Source: Nereocystis luetkeana (taxonomy: Eukaryota; Sar; Phaeophyceae; Laminariales; Laminariaceae). Taken from it: DNA of 64,000 nt. Location: the NCBI GenBank assembly GCA_031213475.1, contig JARUPZ010000018.1, positions 682,001 through 746,000 of the forward strand. The letters run 5' to 3'. A program made the position numbers and the translations under genes. Under the pieces are notes generated by a model that was given only the letters and a program-made list of their open reading frames with translations, searched no databases and had not been told where the DNA came from. This document shows, in pieces, positions 44,101 through 54,100 of the stretch. Each line of letters begins with the position of its first letter. Positions within the stretch are counted from its first letter, which is position 1.

Positions 44101-46255
44101 GCGCCAAAGCAAGGTTAGTACCTCGGCGGACCAGACGCAGGCAGTCAGTGTAATGTCCAGCTGGGACAGCAAGAAACCGGGGGGGGGGCATACTATTCGG
44201 AACTCACGATGGGCCTACTAACAGCACATTTCCCGATGCTCACAAACGATATTTGGTTCTGTTTTCAATGTTCCCCCTTAGTACAGTAGATGCGTGGCAC
44301 GGCAAAGGGGTACGCAGCACACCTAGGCTCCTCTCACTTGATTTAGCATATAAGCAAAACGCACCTACTACTTCGAGAAAGATTGAAACCTCGGCCCCGA
44401 TACACCATCACCGCGCGGGCGACGTTGGTATCTATCAAAAGTATCCTTGAAAAGTACACATCGGGTCCAAAGGTACAAGGGTAGGGTAGCCCCTCAGATG
44501 AGGAGTTCGGTCGGTGAGCAATGTTTTTGGGCGCAAAAGCGAAGTCCCTACTACTGCTATACGTGGCACGGCTCAGTACAGTGATGGGTGGGGTGGAGAG
44601 ACTGACTCGCACACAGCTTTGCTCCTCTCCGCAATCCCCCCCTTTTCTCCCCCTTTGCCGCTGTCGGTGCTCGTTTATTTGCTCGATGGTGTATGTATCG
44701 TCTGCGAAGAGGACCCGTTCTACGATAGAAGTAACACATTTCCGCTGTTTTGTTTCTGAAAAAAGGTCAATCTTGATTTCGAAAACAAAACGTTTTGTAG
44801 ACTTGGCTCATGGGATTATTCACCGCGATGCATTTTGATTTTAGCTGGAGTCAGTTTTCGGGTGAGGTATGGGGCTCCTTAAGTGAGGAGCCTCACAAAA
44901 ATTAGGGTGAACATCTATCGTAGAACGCCTCAGAGGCGAGCGGAAGATTCCTCATCGTTGGAAAATTGGTAGCGAAAACTATTTCATATTGACCCCTCCT
45001 CACCCCTCACCCCCACAAAAACGCCCTGACGGTTGTACATGCTGTTAACTGTTTTCGTTCCCAGACCGTACGAACAATTCGCGAGTTTTCTTGTCTGGTC
45101 GAAAACTATTGTCAACCTGTTCCTGGGGGCAAAACACGAAAACCCATAGCAAGCTGAACCCCACCGCTTTTCCTCGTTACCTTGCACGCCATCATCAGAC
45201 GGCATCATCGATCGCACTCACTCTCGTGCCACGGAGGTGAGCTTGCGACGTGCGAAGGGTGGAACAACCTGAGGACCCCTTCTCCCCGCGATGCTACCGA
45301 CGGCATCGAGTCATGGCGTGACACCGCCACCGCCGCCATCACCAGCGGTGACGGTGGCAGCAGCCGCGGCATCAGTCGACGCGGCCGCGGAATCGCGCCC
45401 CGGGACAGTGACCTCGGCTTTGGCTCTGCGCGCATGCGTTCCGCGTCGAGGCTCGACGACCGCTGTAGCGTAACCGCTGTTGACGGGCGGCGGCGGCGGC
45501 ATCGGCGGCGTCGCGACGACATCGACGAAGGTGCGGGTTTGACGCGGCGGCGGTCTATGAGTCTGGTCGAGGATCGCTACGGCGAGTGGGCTCGATCTTC
45601 GGTTGGTGATCTCCTGCGACATGACAGTTGGCTCGGGACCCGCTGTCATACCGCAGATGCATGTACTGTGGATCGCGGTCGGATCGACTCTGTGAGGGCG
45701 CCGGTGCAGAGGGGCTGGTGTGGAGGAGATCACCACTTTACCGGTCACGAAAGCTCGCGGTACTACGGCGAAGGAGGAAAGCGCAGGGTCGCCCCGTATG
45801 CTACAGATGCCGACAAATTCGAGGTTCAACAACAGTGGCTTCGAACCGGTGGCGGACGCGGTGGCGAACGCGGCGGCGATGGCGGCGAGGGTAGTAGCTC
45901 TCGTTGGGACGACCGCAACGAGCAACGCCTAACCACGTCGGCGGTGACGGATCGTCGGGTTGCATCGGTCGGGGGTGCCGAACGCAGGGACGAGGGCGTC
46001 CGCGGTTCGGTTCGTGGGCGGGGAAAGACTGGCGCAGGCGGTGCGGTAAGGCAAGGGGGTGGCGGCCACGGTAAGGGGCGACGAACAAACAACGAGACGC
46101 ACTCAGGGGGGGTCTCAGGGCGCAGAAGTGGCGAGCTCAGAGGCGAGCTGAGCGGCTTGGGCGCGGAGGTCCACCGCGGCGGCGGCGGGCAGTTTTCCCC
46201 GACGCGGCGCCGGGACGACGGGAGTCTACCCACAGGACGTGACAGAGCCAAGTAG
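38185..46255 (+). CDS. Large multi-EF-hand protein, seven exons
   Basis: Exons: 38185-38289 (ATG), 38714-38839, 39483-41478, 41996-42132, 42464-42748, 43263-44113 and 45199-46255 (TAG). Every junction agrees in phase (0, 0, 1, 0, 0, 2), giving about 1,518 residues. EF-hand loops: DTTRDGRITYLE near residue 147 and DPSGSGVISQRE near 584 are canonical at positions 1, 6, 8 and 12. DPGRHGEVSYPD near 974 keeps the Gly and ends in Asp. Degenerate partner hands accompany them (DVDGGDTG; YGKKISGR; VGGKQGR). Helical linkers alternate with low-complexity Ser/Arg/Gly stretches. The last exon is Arg/Gly-rich without a domain. Exon 6 encodes a long poly-Gly from a GGA microsatellite. Calcium binding is inferred from the loops; the cellular role is unknown. 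Repeated, partly degenerate EF-hand pairs recall EFCAB6-like proteins. The first two exons are less certain than exons 3-6, and the last exon rests on phase and acceptor. Confidence 0.75.
43288..43368 (+). repeat. GGA microsatellite inside a coding exon
   Basis: GGA/AGG repeats translate as poly-Gly with a few Arg in the reading frame of the EF-hand gene. Length changes in multiples of three would keep the frame, so the tract is probably polymorphic. Confidence 0.9.
44200..44285. mobile_element. Decayed family A MITE right half
   Basis: Keeps CTCACAAACGATATTTGGTT and a degraded right end (AATGTTCCCCCTTAG) in the last EF-hand intron. Confidence 0.4.
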
Positions 46256-48155
46256 CACGCCTCATCCCACTTGAGGAGCGGTAGCAGGCCGCCAACGAAG
46301 TAGAACCCCGTAATCGTCTGATGTACAAGGGAAATTTTATATTGGAGGTAGAGGTGTCTCCCAGGCAACCACACCGCGCGCTCGGACCGCCTGCTTCAGT
46401 AGGAATCATGCCTACAGACAGTCGAACCGTACTGAACCGGGGGGGGAGTAGGGGGCGGGGTGGGGGTGGTGGTGGTTGTGATAATGTTATACGGTTGTAA
46501 TCAGTGGCGGGAGGCGACAGACGACGCGACCTTGCCCTGAGAGGAATACGCACGTCATCTGTTTTTCCTTTCCTCCTTGCTAACGCTGCTCGCGGGGAAG
46601 CGGGTTTAATAGGGGAAACGGAAAAACCCGCGCCTCAATGGCGGTCTGCTGATCCTTCCAGAGGATACGGCGAGCAAGGCGATATGTCATTGCCTGGAAT
46701 TGCGTACGATACAACATACTACCTGGTATTGTGTACCGAGCACTTGATATACGAGTAGCATTTGCCGGTACCCATGAGGAGCCTTACATATTTTACAAGT
46801 TTACGCAATGAATATCATAGAGTTCTCGGTTGTTTCGCTCCACGCGAGCTGCCGTTTACGTCAAATCTCCTAGATGACGAGAGTAGAACGACTCCAGAGG
46901 AAGTTGGATGCGCACGCGGACCAGGTAAAAACGGTGGAGGCATTATTTTTGTTCTAAAACACGTCGCAGGTATCCATGATTCTCTTGGGGGAGGCGGATA
47001 TATATGTGCCCCGCCCCCCGTCATTCTTCGCTGTGGTCCCCCGTGTTGCTTGCTTCGCTGCTGTGAACCAGTCGGTGATGGTGGGGTGCTGGGACCTTGC
47101 ATGTCCCGCCGGCCAAGGACAGCCTATAGCTTAATCCGTCTGCATGACGTGATATTACGGAAACACACCCAGTTTGTTATTACCCACCTCTTGCGTGCAT
47201 GCAGGTCGTGCAGCGCATCCCACCCTTAGCCCCCCCCCCCCCCGACCCACAGCTAACGGGTGAAATATTCATTACTCAAGAGAAAAAACAAGCCCACTCT
47301 GGTTACTCATCACCCACCCGCCTGCACTTTCGCTGGCAATTCCAATCACAATTAATTGCGGCGTCAAAGCAAGACTGATCGCCAACCTAACCACGTGAGG
47401 TGGTAAACAGAAAAATGTCCAACCGACCTCGACCCCCCCCCCCCCCCCATCCCCGCCAAACGAAGGCCAGCCCCTGGCATATTTCGTGGTCTTTACAACG
47501 ACGACACCAGCCAAAGCGCAGGACTAAATACCACTACAAGTACTACGAGGAGTACGCAACTGCGCAAGCGACAAAACGAGAGACATTCCATGCAGATACT
47601 CCATATAAGACTTCATGGTCACCGGTATAGTTCCCAGGTACACCGTGAGATGCACACGCCTACCACAGGTCTCCTAAAACCCACAGCAATGCTGCACGCG
47701 TCCAACCCACAAGAAGCTGTCGTTGTTTCTGCTTTTATTTTACTGAAGCGCCCAGCTCAACCGAGAGAAACACGCCTTCATGTACACAATTACAGCTATT
47801 CATAGTTGTCGGCCAAAAGACTGAAATTCCACACCACAGCTTACGCCAGACATTTATTAACCCGTCCAAGAGTTTTGCCACCAAAAGGGTACCGGCGGAC
47901 CAAGTTCACACAAGGCGGCGTCAAACTTAGGCGAACGCTTCGCTTCGTTTGTGCAGCGTTTACATGCTAGCAGCGGCAACAACAGCATGAACCTTTTCAA
48001 AAGCCAGCCAAAGCAAGGCAGCGTGCCTACTTTGGGGCGCTGCCTCTGGCCAGCATACTGGTATACATAGCTAAGAAACCGACCACATGGAGGGGAGGGG
48101 GCGGCCAGCCTACGGAGCAAGCGACGTCCAATAGCAGCTTCTTCAGCTCGCGCCT
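46256..48155. other. Intergenic, no confident gene
   Basis: The EF-hand gene (+) and DYNLT (-) converge here. G-runs lie at 46440-46475 and C-runs at 47230 and 47432. A short plus-strand frame starting at ATG 46874 (MTRVERLQRKLDAHADQ) ends at a gtaaaa donor, but its only partner acceptor would leave a 45-base intron, so it is not annotated. Confidence 0.45.
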
Positions 48156-51100
48156 TCACAAGGAACACCCGAAAACGATAACGATCGCGAGGATCGTTTC
48201 GTTTTCCCACCGCTCCACCACGAGCCCGTCGATCGCCGGCTCCCAACACGCCGCCGAGCCCACATGCAAACCTCCTCCCGCCTTCTGCGTCAAGACGCAG
48301 GTTGCTTCAGACAAAGCAACGCGCGGGTGGATAGACAGAAGGGCACGCGCGGGGGGAGAAACACTTACGACAGAGCGGCTTTGCGAATATTCAGCGACCT
48401 GGAATGAACTGTAATGCAGCGGGTGCTCCCAGTACAGTAGCGCACTGGTATAATTCAGCGGGTGCTTACCAGTACAGCAGTAGGCTACTGGTATCATTCA
48501 GCGGGGTGCTACCAGCACAGCAGTTGGCTACTACTACTCAGGCGGCTGGCATCGCAGTATTCAGCGGGTGCTTACCAGTACAGCAGTAGGCTACTGGTAT
48601 CATTCAGCGAGGTGCTACCAGCACAGCAGTTGGCTACTACTACTCAGGCGGCTGGCATCACAGTATTCAGCGGGTGCTTACCAGTACAGCAGTAGGCTAC
48701 TGGTATCATTCAGCGGGGTGCTACCAGCACAGCAGTTGGCTACTACTACTCAGGCGGCTGGCATCGCAGTATTCAGCGGGTGCTTACCAGTACAGCAGTA
48801 GGCTACTGGTATCATTCAGCGAGGTGCTACCAGCACAGCAGTTGGCTACTACTACTCAGGCGGCTGGCATCACAGTATTCAGCGGGTGCTTACCAGTACA
48901 GCAGTAGGCTACTGGTATCATTCAGCGGGGTGCTACCAGCACAGCAGTTGGCTACTACTACTCAGGCGGCTGGCATCGCAGTATTCAGCGGGTGCTTACC
49001 AGTACAGCAGTAGGCTACTGGTATCATTCAGCGAGGTGCTACCAGCACAGCAGTTGGCTACTACTACTCAGGCGGCTGGCATCACAGTATTCAGCGGGTG
49101 CTTACCAGTACAGCAGTAGGCTACTGGTATCATTCAGCGGGGTGCTACCAGCACAGCAGTTGGCTACTACTACTCAGGCGGCTGGCATCACAGTATTCAG
49201 CGGGTGCTTACCAGTACAGCAGTAGGCTACTGGTATCATTCAGCGAGGTGCTACCAGCACAGCAGTTGGCTACTACTACTCAGGCGGCTGGCATCACAGT
49301 ATTCAGCGGGTGCTTACCAGTACAGCAGTAGGCTACTGGTATCATTCAGCGGGGTGCTACCAGCACAGCAGTTGGATACTACTACTCAGGCGGCTGGCAT
49401 CGCAGTATTCAGCGGGTGCTTACCAGTACAGCAGTAGGCTACTGGTATCATTCAGCGGGGTGCTACCAGCACAGCAGTTGGCTACTACTACTTAGGCGGC
49501 TGGCATCACAGTATTCAGCGGGTGCTTACCAGTACAGCAGTAGGCTACTGGTATCATTCAGCGGGGTGCTACCAGCACAGCAGTTGGCTACTACTACTCA
49601 GGCGGCTGGCATCACAGTATTCAGCGGGTGCTTACCAGTACAGCAGTAGGCTACTGGTATCATTCAGCGGGGTGCTACCAGCACAGCAGTTGGCTACTAC
49701 TACTTAGGCGGCTGGCATCACAGTATTCAACGGGTGCTTACCAGTACAGCAGTAGGCTACTGGTGACATTCAGCGGGGTGCTACCAGCACAGCAGTTGGC
49801 TACTACTACTCAGGCGGCTGGCATCACAGTATTCAGCGGGTGCTTACCAGTACAGCAGTAGGCTACTGGTGACATTCAGCGGGGTGCTACCAGCACAGCA
49901 GTTGGCTACTACTACTCAGGCGGCTGGCATCACAGTATTCAGCGGGTGCTTACCAGTACAGCAGTAGGCTACTGGTATCATTCAGCGGGGTGCTACCAGC
50001 ACAGCAGTTGGCTACTACTACTCAGGCGGCTGGCATCACAGTATTCAGCGGGTGCTTACCAGCACAGCAGTAGGCTACTGGTGACATTCAGCGGGAGTGC
50101 TACCTGCACAGCAAATGCTCGTACTGGCATATCTTGAAGTGATATCAGCAGTAGCTTCTTTCCGAGGAAACGAAAAAAACGTACCCAATCGCTCAACGAC
50201 ACGTACGTACCGTGCTATCATACTTAGTACCAGGTATATGTTTTTTCCGACCAAAGTTCCTGTTTTGCTGCCGGGGGTGCGGAGGCCTCCGCTAGGTTCA
50301 GTGCTTCGGCGCCGCCCTCTGCCGTAAGACCGCTACCGTAGATTCCGAGCGAAGACAGACCGGCCGGCCGAAAGTAGTCCCAGCATCGGCACAGCCAAGG
50401 CGACGGGGTCGCTTTTTGGCACGAATTCGAATGCTCGAAAAAAACAAAAAAAACTTCCCTTTCGCGAAAACTCTCAGCTCTCGCTCTCCCTCTTGAAGTG
50501 GGGTTTGTTAATCAGGTAGTGTTCGGAGGAAAGGACGAAACAACAGTCGATTTTTCGAAGACTTTCATTTTGCCCAGATTGGAAAAAAACCGACAAAAAG
50601 GTATTTATTGACCCATGACGTTACCCAAGGGCGCCACGAACATAGTACCAGCCGCAGAGTTGAATTATACACGTCGCCAGAACATTCACGGCCGACGACG
50701 CCACCTAAAACCTGGCCGCGAAAAGGCAACCCCATACTGCGATACATCGATATTGACGACTGTCATATTCGTGAGCCCAAATCTATTTCAAAAAAAGGAA
50801 AACAAAGAAACTCGTGAGAAGCCCCCGAGGCCCCTCGGAGCGGATACCGAGAGAGTAAAACGGCAGCAAAAGAACGCGAGACGTGTATACAACGAAAAGC
50901 TGCGCGAGATCGCAAACCAGGTCGAAGCCTATATCAAACAGCAGATCACCGGCAATGCCCACGGGAGAGGAGGTTCCTCCGCCGCGTCCGCGTCACGACA
51001 AATATTTCTCCATCAAAAAAGTTCCGCTGGACACACCAAGACACCTAGCCCATCAAGTCCAGCTGCCCCGCCGCGCGGGAGCATCAACCTCGGGTCTCCC

Positions 51101-54100
51101 GTACAGCGCCTTGCGGGAAACCTAGCAAGTCTACGCGTGAGTGTGAGGAGGGAGGGGGGAGCTACCATCGAAGAGACCATCCGAGTGCAGTGCCACCGTC
51201 AGAGCCTGAGCAGCGCTCGCCAGGCACCCAAACAACGCATAGACCTCCCCTTCTTCCTTTGCTTGAAAGGTGAGAAGAAAATAAGTTTGCACGGTCTAGA
51301 ACTGTGTTCTCTCGAGGTGTCGAGAAACCTGGCTAATGTTGTGGGGCCTTGATGGCCGAAAACCCGGTAAAATGGGGCTGTGGAAAACAAACAAAACGGA
51401 GCCGAGTTTGAGACGATACACGGAAAAGAAGAGCTCCAGGAACCTCGGGGATGTTGGCAGGGCTGGATATACGCAATTTTCTGCGATGTTAGGTCCTCTT
51501 TCAAGATTTTTCTATAAAAGAGGACCATACTTCATTGCGGGTATCCTTGCCAACATCTCTAGAGTTTTCTTCAGGCTCTTCTTACTTACTACCTGCGCGT
51601 CATCTCGAGGCTCTGCTTGGGTTTTTCCCCCCGGGTTCTTGGACAATAGGACCCCAAAACACTTACCAGCCACTTGATACTCTGCAAATCAAACACAGTT
51701 CTAGACACCACAAATAGCCTTTTACCGTCGCCATTCAACGCATTGGGAGGCCTACGCACACTACCAACGTGCCTGGTCGAGCGCTTTACAGGCTCTGACG
51801 ATCGCACTGCTGCTGGACAATCTCTTCGATGATACCCCCCCACCCCCCTCCCCACCCCCAACTCGCACTCAGGCGTAGACCAACCCGTTTTCCCCTGCAA
51901 GACGGTGCACAAAGCGTCCCGCGGTTGATGTTCCCCATCGGCCGAACAGCTGATCATTACAAGCCTGTTGTGTCCGGCGGCACTTTTTGAGGAAGGCACA
52001 TTGTCGTGCGGTGGACTCGGCGGAGGCGTCCTGTCCCCCCTCTCCCCCCTCCCCTCTCCCGTGCGCGTTGGCGGTGGTCTGCTGTTAGATGAGGGCTTCG
52101 ACCTGGCCTGCGAGAGCTCGCGCAGCTCTCTCTCACACTTACTCCTCGTTCGTCCGTTGAGATGCATCATCACACCATACATACCGGGTAGAGGTATATG
52201 CGTGCACTGCTTCTCTCTCTCCGCGACTTCGTGCTCGAAATCACGAAGAGAAAAAAAATCGTCACCCTCCGCCATATATCTATGATAGCCCATGGTCTCG
52301 CACTCTACAAGCACGGTGGAGACCGCACTATCGGTCACCAGCAGCCCTTCGATCCGACTGTGAAAAACACCCACCACACTGTCGTATAACACGCTAGCGA
52401 TAACGCACCCCCGTCGGACGAATTTCATCGCCAACTTTCTCGACAACAGGGAGAATGCAAACACCGAGCGATGCTCTATGGCAACATCTCGACGAGATTT
52501 CTCAGCCCATGACCGCCATTTTCCTTGGATGTGCGCCCCTTAAGGTACGTTTTGGAAAAAAAAAACGGCACTGAAAGTCGTCCCGGCGGGTGTCTTATAT
52601 TGCGTGTTATATGGTACTGCTACTCTGTCCCTCAATATAAGGGTCGGTTAGTCTTTATAGTCAAAGTATTGACGTTCCTAATATCTTCGTCCATAGTGGA
52701 AGCGTGTTTCGCGTCCTGGCACAGTCGTAAACGGGTCTTAGGTGGTTAGCCTTACCTGGTATGATAGCATAGTATGTTGGAAAATAAGAAAAGAGGGCGC
52801 TACACAATAGGCAACCGGAGAGAAGAGAAGCGCCTTCGGGTGTGCGAGGCCTTGGAGTACGGTATGTACAGTAGAAACTACCCCTGGTTGTAAAATTCCA
52901 AACATCCATAGTGCTACGTGCTCCCCGCTGATGCGCACTGTTCTGTATCACGTCGCGATCCATCAACCACGATACGAGCAGTATCAACAGCCTAACCGAC
53001 GTACAGTCTGTGTGCGCACCACACTCGACGAGGTCAGGAGGAAAACGAAAAGCGCAACTACTATTACTTTTGGAAACCCCTTTGCATTTCCACAGCAGTG
53101 CGTACAGAGCACGAGTATTTCAAGTGTACTGCTGCCTGTTGTATTCTACGTATCCATACCATACGTACCGGTGTACTTGAAGCGGCCGCTGATGCCCCTA
53201 AGCGCTTCCACTGTTTGGGAGCATATGGCGTCCGTCCATTCCTGAACGTTTGAGGTGGAGTACTGTTTCCCGTTCAGATTGAGCTCCAATACCTGTGCTA
53301 CGGTATGCAAGCAATGCCAGCATGCAGGCGGGCGAGTGAGCGTCGGCACGAAAAGCGGTAATATTTCAGGGCGGCAAAGCAGCGGCAGTAGCAAAACGGT
53401 GGCAGCAACACGGCGGCGGCAGCAGGAGCAGCAGCAGCAAATACCACCACAACAACAACAACAAAGGCAGCACGGCAGCAGCACTTGTAGTAATATTAGC
53501 AGCAGCAGCAGCAGGCCTCGGTCATTCCGAGAGCCTCAACGAGAACAGCTCTTGACGAGCACTTTTCGATAATGTATCGGCGCTGCGGCAAAAGAGCATG
53601 CAATAGCTGGCGCTGGGTGGAGGTTCGAGTAAAGTAAAAACAGAGTGAGACAATCTCTCACTGCACAGGCACAGAAGCTCAAGCAGTCTGCGCTAGCGAT
53701 TTCATCTCCAAGTAACCCGCCTTTACAATATAGTACGAAACCCTAATATTGAGCACATCTGACCACCAGGTATTGAGCATTTTTTGCACTAGTTTATACA
53801 GATATCCCAGTACATCTTCTCAAGAATTACCGGTTTTTATACCTGCTGGTAGTTAGTTCACGCCATCATTTTCTCCACAATGGCTACGGTGGGGCTTGCT
53901 CTATATACCTTGAAAACCGTCACCGCCCTCATGCTGTTGGCACGGCCTCAATGCCCCCCATAAATTTGTCAAGACCATCCTCGTACGTGAGTGGCCGCTA
54001 TAGTGTTGTCCATCCATGTTACCGATTTGCTTCGCCATTGGAAATAGTACGACTGGTATTTTTCCCGAAGGGGAACCGAATCAGCGCCCTGCTCAACACG

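Noticed and set aside
45205-46374. Long minus-strand open frames opposite the last EF-hand exon
   Set aside because: GC-rich mirror frames of a plus-strand exon whose acceptor and phase match the preceding exon.
46874-47142. Two-exon frame starting MTRVERLQRKLDAHADQ on the + strand
   Set aside because: The intron would be 45 bases and the second part shows no protein-like features.
48404-50137. A series of overlapping ~77-codon open frames on the + strand
   Set aside because: They repeat every 106 bases and change frame each time; they are by-products of the satellite inside the DYNLT intron.
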